Source: Hymenobacter glacialis (GTDB taxonomy: Bacteria; Bacteroidota; Bacteroidia; Cytophagales; Hymenobacteraceae). Taken from it: a stretch of 64,000 nucleotides of DNA. This document shows positions 8,936 to 18,840 of this stretch, one piece after another. The stretch's first letter is position 1; every line of letters begins with the position of its first letter. The position numbers and the translations under genes were made by a program. The DNA is taken from positions 1 through 64,000 of the forward strand of contig NZ_MDZC01000010.1 in assembly GCF_001816165.1 (NCBI RefSeq). Reading direction: 5' to 3'. The notes under the pieces are model-generated. The model had not been told where the DNA came from. It worked only from the letters and a program-made list of their open reading frames with translations, and searched no databases.

Positions 8936-8966
8936 AAAAACCCCAACCTGACGGTCGGGGTTTCTT
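8936..8966 (-). terminator. Rho-independent terminator of rpoD
   Basis: GC-rich stem around the core ACCCC/GGGGT, with a run of T on the minus strand, 20 bp after the rpoD stop. Confidence 0.85.
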
Positions 8967-8985
8967 ATTCTGCAAAACTAATTGA

Positions 8986-9849
8986 TTAGCCGAGATAAGG
9001 CTTCAGGGCTTTCGAGCGCGAAGTGTGGCGCAGGCGGCGAATGGCCTTCTCCTTAATCTGACGCACCCGCTCGCGGGTCAGGTTAAACTTCTCACCGATT
9101 TCCTCCAAGGTCAAGGCGGCTTCGCCGTTCAACCCAAAGTACAAGGTGATAACATCCGCCTCGCGCTTGGTGAGCGTGCTAAGGGCGCGCTGCACCTCCT
9201 TGCGGAGCGAGTCGTTCATCAGGGCCATGTCCGGCGACTCCTCGTCCTCGTTTTCGAGCACGTCGAGCAAGCGGTTTTCTTCGCCCTGCACAAACGGAGC
9301 ATCCACCGATACGTGGCGACCCGAGATTTTCAGGGTGTCCACTACTTCGGAAGTAGTGAGCTCCAGCACTTCGGCAATTTCCTCGGGCGAGGGCTCGCGC
9401 TCGAACTTCTGTTCCAACTCCGAGAAGGATTTGCTGATTTTATTCAGCGAACCCACGCGGTTCAGAGGCAGGCGCACAATGCGGCTCTGCTCGGCCAGGG
9501 CCTGCAGAATGGACTGACGAATCCACCACACGGCGTAGGAGATAAATTTAAAACCACGGGTTTCGTCAAAGCGCTTGGCGGCTTTGATAAGGCCCAGGTT
9601 GCCCTCGTTGATGAGGTCGCCCAGCGACAGGCCCTGGTTCTGGTACTGCTTGGCTACCGACACCACGAAACGCAGGTTGGCTTTGGTCAACTTCTCCAGC
9701 GCTTGCTGGTCTCCGTCGCGGATGCGCTGCGCAAGCGTCACTTCCTCGTCGGGCGTGAGCAAATCAACCTTGCCAATCTCCTGGAGGTACTTGTCCAGCG
9801 ACTGGCTTTCGCGGTTGGTAATCTGCTTACTAATTTTTAGCTGTCTCAT
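8986..9849 (-). CDS. rpoD: Primary RNA polymerase sigma factor (RpoD/SigA, Bacteroidota type)
   Basis: 287 residues, the short form typical of Bacteroidota, lacking the long region 1.1. Order: region 1.2 (about 15-50), region 2 with the core-binding and -10 recognition helices (about 55-125, including [10 protein letters not shown]), region 3 (about 135-210), region 4 with the [32 protein letters not shown] (written here as its family signature, about 245-275). It directs housekeeping transcription from the TTTG/TAnnTTTG promoters seen in the window. It lies between pnp and trxB, closed by its own terminator. Confidence 0.95.
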   Translation of the reverse strand: MRQLKISKQITNRESQSLDKYLQEIGKVDLLTPDEEVTLAQRIRDGDQQALEKLTKANLRFVVSVAKQYQNQGLSLGDLINEGNLGLIKAAKRFDETRGFKFISYAVWWIRQSILQALAEQSRIVRLPLNRVGSLNKISKSFSELEQKFEREPSPEEIAEVLELTTSEVVDTLKISGRHVSVDAPFVQGEENRLLDVLENEDEESPDMALMNDSLRKEVQRALSTLTKREADVITLYFGLNGEAALTLEEIGEKFNLTRERVRQIKEKAIRRLRHTSRSKALKPYLG

Positions 9850-9917
9850 TGGGGACTAGGTAAGAACGATATCTGATGGGGTTATACGTAAGAAAAAGCC
9901 ACCCGGCCGGTCCCTAA

Positions 9918-9947
9918 GTCAGAGGAAGCCAACAGGCTCCCTCCGAC
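9918..9947 (-). terminator. Hairpin between pnp and rpoD
   Basis: 13-bp stem including two G-T pairs (9918-9930 with 9935-9947), loop AACA. It lies after the pnp stop on the minus strand; a T-run appears only about 25 bp later, so it is a weak terminator or a 3'-end stabilising hairpin. Confidence 0.45.
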
Positions 9948-9972
9948 ATTAGTTCGGGACTCCGGTGCCGGA

Positions 9973-12144
9973 CTAAGCCTGCGCTTCGCCGTTGCTGGCC
10001 GCGGCCGTTTCCGGCTTGGGCAGCAGCACCTTGCGCGAGAGCCGGTACTTGCCCGTTTTCTTATCGATTTCCACCAGTTTCACGTCAATGTCCTGGCCCA
10101 CTTCCAACAACCCTTCCAAGGTCTGAATCCGTTCGTGCGTCACCTCCGAGATGTGCAGCAGGCCGTCTTTGCCCGGCATGATTTCCACAAACGCACCGTA
10201 GGGCTGAATGCTGCGCACCTTGCCTTTGTACACCTCGCCCACTTCGGGCTGGGCCGCAATGGCCCGGATGCGGTCGATGGCGCCCTGCATGTCGTCCTGG
10301 TTGGCCGCGTAAATGCTCACGTGACCTTTCTCGTCCTTTTCCTCGATGATGACCGTGGCGTTGGTATCCTTCTGGATTTGCTGAATAACCTTGCCGCCCG
10401 GGCCGATAATGGCACCGATGAACTCTTTGTCAATCAGCATTTTGTGCGAGCGCGGCGTATGAGGCTTCAGCTCAGCAGCTGGCGCGGCAATGGTCTTGGC
10501 CATTTCGCCCAGGATGTGCAGGCGGCCTTCGCGGGCCTGGTGCAGCGCGGCAGTCAGAATCTCATTGCTCAGGCCCTGGATTTTGATGTCCATCTGGCAG
10601 GCGCAAATGCCTTTCTCCGTACCGGTAACTTTAAAGTCCATGTCGCCGAGGTGGTCTTCGTCGCCGAGAATATCACTCAGTACGGCATATTCGCCGGTTT
10701 CCTTATCCTGCACCAAACCCATGGCGATACCCGAAACGGCACCCGTGATTTTTACACCCGCGTCCATGAGCGCCAGCGAACCAGCGCAAACGGTGGCCAT
10801 CGAGCTAGAGCCGTTCGACTCCAGGATGTCCGACACAATGCGGATGGTGTAAGGATTCTCGTCTTCGGGGGGCAGCACTTGCTTCAGCGAGCGCAGGGCC
10901 AGGTTACCGTGGCCGATTTCGCGACGACCAGCGCCACGGTTTGGCTTCACTTCGCCGGTTGAGAAACCGGGGAAGTTGTAGTGCAGCATGAATTTCGAGT
11001 AGCCCTTGCTCAGCGGCTGGTCCACAATCTGCTCGTCGAGCTTGGTGCCCAGCGTGGCCGTGGTCAGGCTCTGGGTTTCGCCGCGGGTGAAAATGGCCGA
11101 GCCATGGGCACCGGGCAGGTAGTTGATTTCCGCCCAGATAGGACGGATTTCGGTGAGCTGGCGGCCGTCAAGGCGCACCCGCTCCTTCACCATCATGTCG
11201 CGGATGGCCTTCTTCTCAGCCGAGCCGTAATAACGGCTGAACATCTTCATGTCCAGCTCTGCATTCAGGGCCAGCTGCTGCTCCAGTACAGCCTTTTTCA
11301 CCTTGCCAAAGCCTTCCTTACGGCCGCCTTTGCTGGTGTTGCCGCTGCGGGCTACGTCGTAGGCACCCTGGTACACGGCGTCCAGAATGGTCTTCTTCAG
11401 CTCTTCGTTCTCCTCGTACTTGGGGTACTCGCGGGTGGGCGAGTCGGCAGTGCGGCCCACGGCCTCAGCCAGGTCCTTCTGCAGCTGGCACTGGGCCTTA
11501 ATGGCTTCGTGGCCGAAAGCAATGGCTTCCACCATTTCCTCTTCGCTCACTTCCTTCATGGCACCTTCCACCATGGCCACGGAATCGGCGGTAGCGCCCA
11601 CCATGAGGTCCATGTCGGCACGGGCCAGGTCGGAGGTTTTGGGGTTAATCTGGAACTGGCCGTCGATGCGCGCCACGCGCACTTCGGAAATCGGGCCAGC
11701 AAACGGTATGTCGGAAATAGACAAGGCAGCCGAGGCAGCCAAAGCGGCCAGCGCATCAGGCTGTACTTCTTTATCGGCCGAGATGAGGGTAATCATCACC
11801 TGCACTTCGTAGTGGTAGTCCTTGGGGAACATCGGCCGCAGGATGCGGTCAACGAGGCGGCAAATCAGGATTTCATGGTCGCTCAGGCGGCCTTCGCGGC
11901 GCTGAAACGAGCCGGGAATCTTGCCAGCCGAACCGAATTTCTCCTGGTAGTCCACCGACAGGGGCAGGAAGTCAACGCCGTCGCGCTGGCTGGGGGCCGA
12001 AACCACCGTGGCAAGCAGCATGGTATCGCCGAGGCGAACCACGACCGCACCGTCGGCGAATTTGGCCAGGCGGCCGGTTTCAATGGTGATAACACGGCCG
12101 TCGGGCAGCGCTAGAGACTTGGTAATGGCGTGGGGTTGGGACAT
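9973..12144 (-). CDS. pnp: Polyribonucleotide nucleotidyltransferase (PNPase)
   Basis: 723 residues from the ATG giving [17 protein letters not shown]; 35 more residues of open frame upstream do not look like PNPase and are left out. Two RNase PH domains (about 5-235 and 325-560) flank an all-helical linker. The phosphorolysis site of the second core includes the [20 protein letters not shown] and [10 protein letters not shown] blocks, then a KH domain ([15 protein letters not shown], about 580) and an S1 domain (about 640-700). It degrades RNA 3' to 5' using phosphate. It follows rpsO in the classic rpsO-pnp order, with a terminator between. Confidence 0.96.
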   Translation of the reverse strand: MSQPHAITKSLALPDGRVITIETGRLAKFADGAVVVRLGDTMLLATVVSAPSQRDGVDFLPLSVDYQEKFGSAGKIPGSFQRREGRLSDHEILICRLVDRILRPMFPKDYHYEVQVMITLISADKEVQPDALAALAASAALSISDIPFAGPISEVRVARIDGQFQINPKTSDLARADMDLMVGATADSVAMVEGAMKEVSEEEMVEAIAFGHEAIKAQCQLQKDLAEAVGRTADSPTREYPKYEENEELKKTILDAVYQGAYDVARSGNTSKGGRKEGFGKVKKAVLEQQLALNAELDMKMFSRYYGSAEKKAIRDMMVKERVRLDGRQLTEIRPIWAEINYLPGAHGSAIFTRGETQSLTTATLGTKLDEQIVDQPLSKGYSKFMLHYNFPGFSTGEVKPNRGAGRREIGHGNLALRSLKQVLPPEDENPYTIRIVSDILESNGSSSMATVCAGSLALMDAGVKITGAVSGIAMGLVQDKETGEYAVLSDILGDEDHLGDMDFKVTGTEKGICACQMDIKIQGLSNEILTAALHQAREGRLHILGEMAKTIAAPAAELKPHTPRSHKMLIDKEFIGAIIGPGGKVIQQIQKDTNATVIIEEKDEKGHVSIYAANQDDMQGAIDRIRAIAAQPEVGEVYKGKVRSIQPYGAFVEIMPGKDGLLHISEVTHERIQTLEGLLEVGQDIDVKLVEIDKKTGKYRLSRKVLLPKPETAAASNGEAQA

Positions 12145-12291
12145 CAGCGGGATTTGCTTGGAAAAGCGACAGCGGGCGAGCAGCCAAAAACGAGCGCCAT
12201 AGAGACCCTCGTTACTCAGAGTATTAAACACAACGGTGCACCGATGCAAAACATTGCTACGGGCCAGCCTCGGTGCAAAACCGACCCGAAC

Positions 12292-12333
12292 AAAAAAAGA
12301 GTAGGGAACCTTCGTTGGAAGGCTCCCTACTCT
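12292..12333 (-). terminator. Terminator between rpsO and pnp
   Basis: Stem AGAGTAGGGA/TCCCTACTCT plus an inner CCTT/AAGG, followed on the minus strand by seven T. Read-through or processing here would set the rpsO to pnp ratio. Confidence 0.88.
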
Positions 12334-12345
12334 CAGATTCTGGAC

Positions 12346-12621
12346 TTACTTACGGATGCCCAGCTCCTTGATAATGGCACGGTAGCGGTTGATTTCGCGG
12401 TGCTGCAGGTAGTCCAACATGCTGCGACGCTTACCTACCAGCTTCAAAAGGCCCAGGCGGGTGCTGTGGTCCTTCTTGTTCACCTTCAGGTGTTCGGTGA
12501 GGTGGGTAATGCGGTGGGTGAAGAGTGCGATTTGCGACTCGGCCGAACCGGTATCGGTTTTTACTTTTTGCAGGCTGTTCTTTTCGAAGATGGCCTGTTT
12601 TGCGTCTGTAGTTAGAATCAT
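12346..12621 (-). CDS. rpsO: 30S ribosomal protein S15
   Basis: 91 residues from the ATG giving [14 protein letters not shown]; the frame is open 27 codons further but that part is leader. The four-helix S15 fold is evident ([22 protein letters not shown], described by its family signature; [19 protein letters not shown]). It binds 16S rRNA in the platform. The 5' leader has a promoter element and a compact hairpin that could serve S15 autoregulation. Confidence 0.95.
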   Translation of the reverse strand: MILTTDAKQAIFEKNSLQKVKTDTGSAESQIALFTHRITHLTEHLKVNKKDHSTRLGLLKLVGKRRSMLDYLQHREINRYRAIIKELGIRK

Positions 12622-12678
12622 CGGCTGATAGGTATTACCCCGTCTTAGATTTAAAAATGTAAAAAATGTTGATTTGAT

Positions 12679-12697
12679 ACCCCACACATTGGGGTGC
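12679..12697 (-). promoter_or_regulatory. Hairpin in the rpsO leader
   Basis: Stem ACCCCA/TGGGGT with a short loop, in the transcribed leader between the -7 element (12700-12707) and the start codon. S15 genes are autoregulated through leader structures in several phyla; whether this hairpin does so is inference. Confidence 0.4.
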
Positions 12698-12699
12698 CG

Positions 12700-12707
12700 C
12701 AAAGGTA
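12700..12707 (-). promoter_or_regulatory. -7 promoter element of rpsO
   Basis: TACCTTTG on the minus strand, an exact match to TAnnTTTG, 79 bp upstream of the rpsO ATG. No convincing -33 TTTG. Confidence 0.5.
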
Positions 12708-12767
12708 CGCAATTTTAGAACAGGATAAAAGCGCGAAAGCCGGATTCTTCAGCATCTCGCAGTAGCG

Positions 12768-14213
12768 CTATTCTTTTACCGGCTGCGTTATTTTTCGCAA
12801 ACCAGGAATTCCCATGCGCTGGGGCAGGCGCCGCCAGAAATCCAGTTCCAGCAGGCCCGAGTCGTTGTAGGCTTGGTAAAGGAAAAAGAGCCCCGCAGGC
12901 AGCAACAGTAGGTTTGACATCCACATGCCAATGCCCACCGGCATCACAAACTCGCGGCCGTACTTCTCGCCCATGATGCTGAGCACGTAGTAAATGATGA
13001 AAAACATAATAGAAACCAGTATAGGCACGCCCAGGCCTCCTTTCTTAATGATGGCGCCCAGCGGCGCCCCAATCAGGAACATGAGCAGCACGGCCACCGA
13101 CTGCGAGTATTTGCGGTACACCTCAATGCGGAACATGGCCGAGTTGCGGGCGTAGTCGTCAAGGCGCTCAGCAGTGGAGCTGGCGAAAGCCCGCAGGTTA
13201 TTGGCCCGGTTGCCGGCCTGCTGTAAGATGGTGGCCGATGGCGGAGCCAGCAGAGATGCCGGCACCACCAAGCCCTCAACTTTACGGTTGGCCGCCCGGC
13301 CCGTGGTATCAAACCGCAGAAAGCTGAAATACGCATTGGTCTGGCGCACCACCTGGCTTTGCTCAATGAGCATGCGCTTCTGCACCGAATCAGCCGCGTT
13401 GTGCAGCTGCGGGATGTTTAGCATCATGCGGTTGGTGGAGAACAGCTCTTCCTGCGTCCGGCCCAAATCGAAGGAGGCCAGGGAAAACGTAACCAGGTTG
13501 TGGTCGAACCCCTGGCGCGTGAACGACGCGCCAGCCCGGTTCTGCATGTCGGGTTGCTCGATGTAGGTATTACCATGAAACAACTCCAGCCCCAGGTAAG
13601 CCCCCCCAAAGCGGGTAAACATCCGGCCCGAATCGGCCAGAATAACCGTAGCATTGCCCGATTTCTGGGTGTGGTCGTAAATCATGACCCCGTGCAGCCG
13701 GTCGCCGTTTTCACCCGTTTTCCTATCCACTTTGATGGTGTAGCCTGGAATCCCGTTGTAAAAAACGCCTTCCCGGATATCGAGGGCCAGCTTTTGCTGC
13801 CGCACATCCCACAGCAGGCTGTACGCTTTCAAATTGGCCCGCGGCACAATGGTTTCATTGAACCAGAACGCCCCTACCGCCAGGCCAATGGTGACTAGGA
13901 GGACTGGCCGCAGAATACGGGTTAGCGCAATGCCCGAAGCCTTAATGGCCGTAAGCTCGTGGTGCTCGCCCAGGTTGCCATAGGTCATCAGCGAAGACAG
14001 CAAAACGGCCAATGGTAACGAAATGGGCACGATGAGCACGCTGAAAAAGAACAGCAGCTGCAACAGCACCCCGGTGCCCAGGTCCTTGCCAATGATGTCA
14101 TCGAGGTACTTAAGCAACGTGTGGGTGAGCAGTATGAACTGCACCACGGCAAACGTGAGCAAAAAGGGGCCAGCAAAGGCCTTTAAAATAAGCTTATCGA
14201 GCTTTTTAAGCAT
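12768..14213 (-). CDS. LptF/LptG family lipopolysaccharide export permease
   Basis: 481 residues: three N-terminal membrane helices (about 12-32, 50-75, 100-120), a large periplasmic beta-jellyroll-like domain (about 125-370), then three C-terminal helices (about 380-450). N-terminal KLDKLILKAFAGPFLLTF and the IKASGIALTRILRPVL segment are typical. With LptB and its partner permease it would extract LPS from the inner membrane. LptF and LptG cannot be told apart confidently. The gene stands between rpsO and a START-like protein; no other lpt gene is visible. Confidence 0.9.
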   Translation of the reverse strand: MLKKLDKLILKAFAGPFLLTFAVVQFILLTHTLLKYLDDIIGKDLGTGVLLQLLFFFSVLIVPISLPLAVLLSSLMTYGNLGEHHELTAIKASGIALTRILRPVLLVTIGLAVGAFWFNETIVPRANLKAYSLLWDVRQQKLALDIREGVFYNGIPGYTIKVDRKTGENGDRLHGVMIYDHTQKSGNATVILADSGRMFTRFGGAYLGLELFHGNTYIEQPDMQNRAGASFTRQGFDHNLVTFSLASFDLGRTQEELFSTNRMMLNIPQLHNAADSVQKRMLIEQSQVVRQTNAYFSFLRFDTTGRAANRKVEGLVVPASLLAPPSATILQQAGNRANNLRAFASSTAERLDDYARNSAMFRIEVYRKYSQSVAVLLMFLIGAPLGAIIKKGGLGVPILVSIMFFIIYYVLSIMGEKYGREFVMPVGIGMWMSNLLLLPAGLFFLYQAYNDSGLLELDFWRRLPQRMGIPGLRKITQPVKE

Positions 14214-14323
14214 AAGTACGGCGCCGGCTCAGAGTGAGCGTCCAGCGCAGAAACGTGAGTTAAGACAAAATAGTACCGTACAGGGTTACCACTCGGCTTG
14301 GGCAGCAGAATGCACTATAGTGC

Positions 14324-14737
14324 CTACCCTCCTACCTGCTCGCGTAGCTTGGCCACCAGGCTTTCCCACATCTCCTGCTGTTCGTCGCTGTCCTGGGACG
14401 GCGAATAGTCAATTACCCGTAGGTAAACTTCGTCCGTCACCTGCGAGGAATCCAAGGTGAACTCCAAAAAGCTGGGGTCGGCCACCGTCTGGCGGGTTTC
14501 ACTTAGAAAAACAAAGCGCACGGCGCGGTTCAAGCGCTGGCCCGAAATTTCGGCGTAATGGTTTTCCTGGTCCCAGATAAAGTTGAGGCGTTGGCCTTCC
14601 ACATACCGCACATCGTCACAAAACCACTGCGACAGGCCCGAAGCGGTGGCCAGATAAGGAAAAAGTATTTTGGGAGAAGCGTTGATGGGGAATTCCACCA
14701 AGAAGCGCGTTTTTGCTTGGATATCAGGCAGAGCCAT
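14324..14737 (-). CDS. START-like domain protein (Bacteroidota)
   Basis: 137 residues from the ATG giving MALPDIQAKTRFLVEFP; a further 41 codons of open frame overlap the tRNA promoter and are rejected. The pattern of an FLVEFPINASPKILFPYLATASGL-like opening (family signature), WFCDDVRY, and a long C-terminal helix fits the START/Bet v1 (AHA1-like) fold, which forms a hydrophobic pocket. Ligand and function are unknown. It is read divergently from tRNA-Met. Confidence 0.82.
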   Translation of the reverse strand: MALPDIQAKTRFLVEFPINASPKILFPYLATASGLSQWFCDDVRYVEGQRLNFIWDQENHYAEISGQRLNRAVRFVFLSETRQTVADPSFLEFTLDSSQVTDEVYLRVIDYSPSQDSDEQQEMWESLVAKLREQVGG

Positions 14738-14820
14738 AAAATTTAGAAACGTAGGGGCTTGGTCAAACCACGGGTTGAACCGGCCACAAGGGAGAAATAC
14801 AGCATTTTTTACCCCAGCAC

Positions 14821-14853
14821 CTTGCGTCGGGGCTGTTTGTAGCGTTACCTTTG
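14821..14853 (+). promoter_or_regulatory. Promoter of tRNA-Met
   Basis: CTTG at 14821-14824 and TACCTTTG at 14846-14853 are separated by 21 bp, matching the Bacteroidota -33/-7 arrangement; the tRNA begins 16 bp later. The clearest promoter in the window. Confidence 0.75.
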
Positions 14854-14869
14854 CACCCACAAAAAACCC

Positions 14870-14943
14870 GGCGGGGTAGCTCAGTTGGTTAGAGCACAGG
14901 ATTCATAACCCTGAGGTCACGAGTTCAACTCTCGTCCCCGCTA
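14870..14943 (+). tRNA. tRNA-Met (anticodon CAT)
   Basis: 74 nt cloverleaf: 7-bp acceptor stem (first pair G-T), D arm AGCTCAGTTGGTTAGAGC, anticodon loop TTCATAA with anticodon CAT, T arm ACGAG-TTCAACT-CTCGT. No encoded CCA, as usual for the phylum. One mismatch closes the anticodon stem. CAT could also be a lysidine-modified Ile tRNA; the elongator-Met-like body favours Met. Confidence 0.9.
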
Positions 14944-14949
14944 CTTCGG

Positions 14950-14984
14950 AAACCGTTTCGGCTACATGCTGAAGCGGTTTTTTT
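14950..14984 (+). terminator. Terminator of tRNA-Met
   Basis: Stem AACCGTTTC/GAAGCGGTT (one G-T pair) followed by seven T, just after the tRNA. Confidence 0.85.
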
Positions 14985-15074
14985 GTGTCTGGTGGGATTG
15001 GAATTGAATGAACGATGTCCTTCCAATCGCAGTGAAGGAAGCAGGTAACCAACCCCTCCAAACCAGCATGGGCT

Positions 15075-15124
15075 AAAAACCAAGAAAACGCTGGACCCTA
15101 AAGGCCAACGTTTTCTTGGTTTTT
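15075..15124 (-). terminator. Terminator of the thrS-infC-rpmI-rplT gene cluster
   Basis: 16-bp perfect outer stem (15075-15090 with 15109-15124) with T-runs on both sides, 16 bp after the rplT stop; probably works in both directions. Confidence 0.88.
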
Positions 15125-15139
15125 AACGGACAGAGGCAA

Positions 15140-15484
15140 CTATTTTGCCTTTTCCACGATGCCTTTGAAAGCAGCAGGATGATTAAGGGCCAAATCAGCC
15201 AGCACTTTGCGGTTGAGTTCGATGCCAGCCTTTTTCAGGCCGCCCATCAACTGCGAGTACGACAGGCCGTGCTCACGAGCACCGGCGTTGATACGCTGAA
15301 TCCAAAGAGCACGGAATTCGCGCTTCTTTACTTTACGGTCCCGGTAGGCGTACAAGAGGCCTTTTTCAACGGCGTTCTTGGCAACGGTCCACACGTTTTT
15401 GCGACGGCCGTAATAGCCTTTCGCCAAACGCATGATTTTCTTGCGGCGGTGGCGCGAGGCCACATGGTTGACACTTCTTGGCAT
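15140..15484 (-). CDS. rplT: 50S ribosomal protein L20
   Basis: 114 residues, full length. Basic N-terminal tail ([18 protein letters not shown]), then the RNA-binding helical domain with [16 protein letters not shown]. It binds 23S rRNA early in 50S assembly. Last gene of the infC-rpmI-rplT block; the terminator follows at once. Confidence 0.96.
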   Translation of the reverse strand: MPRSVNHVASRHRRKKIMRLAKGYYGRRKNVWTVAKNAVEKGLLYAYRDRKVKKREFRALWIQRINAGAREHGLSYSQLMGGLKKAGIELNRKVLADLALNHPAAFKGIVEKAK

Positions 15485-15559
15485 AACCTAGAGAGTTTTT
15501 GGCAGCCGGCGACGGGTTAAGTCTTAAAGCCGGAAGCCTGGTGAAATTTTTATGACAAA

Positions 15560-15754
15560 CTAGAAATTCAACATCTGGCGCACGCGGTTCATGTCGGCGC
15601 TGCTCACAAGACCGGTGTGGGTCAAACCACGCTTCTGCTTGGTCGTCTTCTTGGTGAGGATGTGCGATTTGAAGGCGTGCTTCCGCTTCACCTTGCCCGT
15701 TCCGGTGAGCGCAAAGCGCTTCTTAGCACCGGATTTCGTCTTTACTTTCGGCAT
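15560..15754 (-). CDS. rpmI: 50S ribosomal protein L35
   Basis: 64 residues with the family opening [14 protein letters not shown] and the basic centre typical of L35. It lies between infC and rplT, 75 bp before rplT, in the conserved order. Confidence 0.95.
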   Translation of the reverse strand: MPKVKTKSGAKKRFALTGTGKVKRKHAFKSHILTKKTTKQKRGLTHTGLVSSADMNRVRQMLNF

Positions 15755-15838
15755 TGTAGTAAGTGTTGGAGGGTTGGTTGTTGATTGTTGATTGCTGACT
15801 GACCGGTGGTCGGGAAGCCATCTTCAACCGGGTAAAAT

Positions 15839-16528
15839 CTATTCGGCGGCGTCAGCAGCGGGTGCTGGTGCCGGGTCGGGGGTCTGTTCGGTGGCTTCGG
15901 CTTTGGGCTCGGCAGCTGGCTTGGGGGCTTTAGGCTTGGCATCTGCCGCAGCGGCAGGTTTGGCCGCAGCTTTGGCTACTACCGCGGCTTTAGGCGCGAG
16001 GTAGAGGAACATGCGCTTGCCTTCGAGCTTAGGTAGCTGCTCTACTTTGGCCAGGTCCTCAAGGGCCTGAGCAAATTTGAGCAGCAGGATTTCACCCCGC
16101 TCTTTGAACACAATGCTACGGCCCACAAAGTGCACGTAGCTCTTGATTTTGGCACCTTCGCGAAGGAATTCCTGGGCGTGCTTCACCTTAAAGGCAAAGT
16201 CATGCTCGTCGGTGTTGGGACCGAAACGAATTTCTTTGAGCACGACCTTGGTCTGCTTGGCCTTAAGCTCGCGGGTTTTCTTCTTCTGCTCGTACTTAAA
16301 TTTCGAGTAGTCGATGACGCGGCAAACGGGAGGCGTGGCCGTGGGCGAAATCTCAACGAGGTCGAGATTCTGGTCCTGGGCCATTTTCCGGGCTTGGTCG
16401 GTGGGGTACACCCCTTGCTCGACGTTATCGCCAACAAGGCGGACTTCCCGCGCGAGGATTTTCTGGTTGATTTTGAACGGCTCTTCCACCTGCTGGCGGG
16501 GCACGTACCGACGATTCGGGGCTGCTAT
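15839..16528 (-). CDS. infC: Translation initiation factor IF-3, probably starting at ATA
   Basis: N-domain ([16 protein letters not shown], then [21 protein letters not shown]), linker helix rich in Lys, and C-domain ([15 protein letters not shown]) are all present, followed by about 50 residues rich in Ala, Pro and Lys, a tail common in Bacteroidota. A GTG at 16504 starts inside the basic N-terminal tail. Eight codons upstream, in frame, is ATA at 16526-16528, eight bases after a strong AGGAGGAGG Shine-Dalgarno (16536-16544 on the plus strand), and the added residues AAPNRRY match the usual basic tail. infC is the classic gene with a rare start codon used for self-regulation, so ATA is preferred here (inference). 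Confidence 0.88.
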   Translation of the reverse strand: MAAPNRRYVPRQQVEEPFKINQKILAREVRLVGDNVEQGVYPTDQARKMAQDQNLDLVEISPTATPPVCRVIDYSKFKYEQKKKTRELKAKQTKVVLKEIRFGPNTDEHDFAFKVKHAQEFLREGAKIKSYVHFVGRSIVFKERGEILLLKFAQALEDLAKVEQLPKLEGKRMFLYLAPKAAVVAKAAAKPAAAADAKPKAPKPAAEPKAEATEQTPDPAPAPAADAAE

Positions 16529-16674
16529 GGTATGGTCCTCCTCCTAAAAAAGTGGCGGGAAATGAGATTCTGGGCGTTTTAGGCCGGGTATGGCCTGGTT
16601 ATCAAGGGGCAAATATCGGCATTTATAATTGGAAAGACAAGCGGGGCCATATTGTAATTCCGAGGACTACCTAA

Positions 16675-16787
16675 AAAGAACGTCATGCCGAACGAAGCCA
16701 GAGCACTTCTACCGCCACACTGAATCCTGGTGTTTGGATTAGTTGAACGGTAAGGATGATTCGGCTTTGACTAGCATGACGTTCTTT
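16675..16787. repeat. Palindromic intergenic repeat, copy 1 (degenerate)
   Basis: Perfect 13-bp ends (AAAGAACGTCATG at 16675-16687, its complement at 16775-16787), with partial inner pairing and an internal CTTCTACCGC block like the other copies. It lies between the infC start and the thrS stop and fills this gap; no gene is seen in it. Confidence 0.75.
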
Positions 16788-16806
16788 GTTACAGCTGTTA
16801 GCTTAA

Positions 16807-18741
16807 TTAATAAGCCTCTACTATCTGGCTTTGCACGCTTTTCACGAAGGCATCAAGCGGCATGGAGCCCAAGTCGCCTTCGCCGTGCTTGCGCACCGAA
16901 ATGATGTCATCCTGAGCCTCCTTCTCCCCTACTACCAGCAGGTAAGGAATTTTGCCCATTTCGGCATCCCGGATTTTGCGGCCAATACGCTCGTCGCGGG
17001 CATCTACGGTGCCGCGCAGCTCGCGCTGCTCCAGTTGGGCCTTCACCTCGTTGGCGTAATCGATGTACTTGTCGGAAATGGGCAGCACGATGAACTGCTC
17101 GGGCGTGAGCCACAGGGGGAAGTTGCCGGCGCAGTGCTCAATGAGCACGGCCACGAAGCGCTCCAGCGAGCCGAAGGGCGCGCGGTGCAGCATTACGGGG
17201 CGCTGCTTGGTGTTGTCGGGGGCTACATACTCGAGGTCGAAGCGTTCAGGCAAGTTGTAATCGACCTGAATGGTGCCGAGCTGCCAGCGGCGGCCCAGGG
17301 CGTCGCGCACCATGAAGTCGAGCTTGGGACCGTAGAAAGCAGCTTCGCCGAGTTCGGTAACGGTGGGCAGGCCTTTTTCGGCGGCGGCTTCCTGAATGGC
17401 GCTTTCGGCCAGGGCCCAGTTTTCGTCGGAGCCGATGTACTTGGTCTTGTTCTCGGGGTCGCGCAGGCTGATTTGGGCCGTGTAATCTTCAAAACCGAGG
17501 TTTTTGAAGACGTAGAGCACCAGGTCAATCACCTTCTTGAACTCTTCCTTCACCTGGTCGGGGCGGCAGAAGATGTGGGCATCGTCCTGCGTGAAGCCGC
17601 GCACGCGGGTGAGGCCGTGCAGCTCGCCCGACTGCTCGTAGCGGTACACGGTACCGAACTCGGCGTAGCGCACGGGTAGGTCGCGGTAGCTGCGGGGCTC
17701 GGTTTTATAAATTTCGCAGTGGTGGGGGCAGTTCATCGGCTTGAGGAAGAATTCCTCGCCGGGGTTGGGTGTTTTGATGGGCTGAAAGGAGTCCGCGCCG
17801 TATTTCTCGTAGTGGCCGCTGGTTACGTACAGCTCTTTCGAGCCGATGTGGGGCGTGACGACGGGCTGGTAGCCGGCTTTCACCTGAGCCTTGCGAAGGA
17901 ACTGCTCGAGGCGCTCGCGCAGGGCCGTGCCTTTAGGCAGCCACAGGGGCAGGCCCGCTCCTACTTTCTCAGAGAAAGCAAACAGCTTCAGCTCTTTGCC
18001 CAGCTTGCGGTGGTCGCGGCGCTTGGCTTCTTCGAGGCGTTCGAGGTACTCGGTGAGGTCCTTAGCCTTGGGAAAGGTAATTCCGTAGAGGCGCGTGAGC
18101 TGCTTGTTCTTCTCATCGCCGCGCCAGTAGGCGCCGGCCACGTTCATGAGCTTGGCCGCCTTGATAGTGCTGGTGTCGGGGATGTGGGGGCCGCGGCAGA
18201 GGTCGGTGAAACCACCCTGGGTATAGAAGGTGATTTGGCCGTCTTCGAGGCCTTCTATCAACTCCAGTTTGTAGGGGTCCTGCTTTTCGGTGAAGTAGGC
18301 AATGGCATCGGCCTTCGAAACATCTTTGCGTTCGTAGCGGCTTTTGTTTTTGGCCAGCTCCAGCATCTTTTTCTCGATTTCCGGGAAGTCCTCGCTCGAA
18401 ATGCTGCGGCCTTCGCCCAGGTCCACATCGTAATAAAAACCGTTTTCGATGGCAGGGCCAATGGCCAGCTTCACGCCGGGGTACAGTACTTCCAACGCCT
18501 CGGCCATGAGGTGAGCCGAGGAGTGCCAATACGTTGATTTACCGGACTCGTCGTTCCAGGTCAGGATTTCGACGGTGGCATCATCGGTAAAGGGGCGGTG
18601 AAGGTCGCGCACTTCGCCGTTGACGCGCACGGCGAGGGCGTTACGGGCGAGGCCTTCGCTGATGCTGCTGGCCAAGGAGTGGCCCGTAGAGCCGGACTCG
18701 ACCTGGCGTACCGAGCCGTCGGGGAGGGTAATATTGAGCAT
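16807..18741 (-). CDS. thrS: Threonyl-tRNA synthetase
   Basis: 644 residues from the ATG giving [13 protein letters not shown], which is where the family begins; 14 codons upstream are leader. TGS domain (1-62), second additional domain with the HxxxH editing site ([10 protein letters not shown] region and CRGPH), class II core (about 240-530) with motif 2 [16 protein letters not shown] and the zinc ligands in [10 protein letters not shown], and the anticodon-binding domain (about 540-640). It charges tRNA-Thr. First gene of the thrS-infC-rpmI-rplT order; a palindromic repeat separates it from infC. Confidence 0.97.
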   Translation of the reverse strand: MLNITLPDGSVRQVESGSTGHSLASSISEGLARNALAVRVNGEVRDLHRPFTDDATVEILTWNDESGKSTYWHSSAHLMAEALEVLYPGVKLAIGPAIENGFYYDVDLGEGRSISSEDFPEIEKKMLELAKNKSRYERKDVSKADAIAYFTEKQDPYKLELIEGLEDGQITFYTQGGFTDLCRGPHIPDTSTIKAAKLMNVAGAYWRGDEKNKQLTRLYGITFPKAKDLTEYLERLEEAKRRDHRKLGKELKLFAFSEKVGAGLPLWLPKGTALRERLEQFLRKAQVKAGYQPVVTPHIGSKELYVTSGHYEKYGADSFQPIKTPNPGEEFFLKPMNCPHHCEIYKTEPRSYRDLPVRYAEFGTVYRYEQSGELHGLTRVRGFTQDDAHIFCRPDQVKEEFKKVIDLVLYVFKNLGFEDYTAQISLRDPENKTKYIGSDENWALAESAIQEAAAEKGLPTVTELGEAAFYGPKLDFMVRDALGRRWQLGTIQVDYNLPERFDLEYVAPDNTKQRPVMLHRAPFGSLERFVAVLIEHCAGNFPLWLTPEQFIVLPISDKYIDYANEVKAQLEQRELRGTVDARDERIGRKIRDAEMGKIPYLLVVGEKEAQDDIISVRKHGEGDLGSMPLDAFVKSVQSQIVEAY

Positions 18742-18840
18742 AAGAATGGGAATGATGCGCCCAGGGGGCAAAGCAAGGCGCAAGTTAGCACCCCTGGATG
18801 GAGTGGCGCTGTTTTCGGGACAGAAGAAAGTAGTGAGCGG

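Noticed and set aside
12145..12249. 35-residue N-terminal extension of PNPase
   Set aside because: Not family-like, and PNPase begins normally at the internal ATG.
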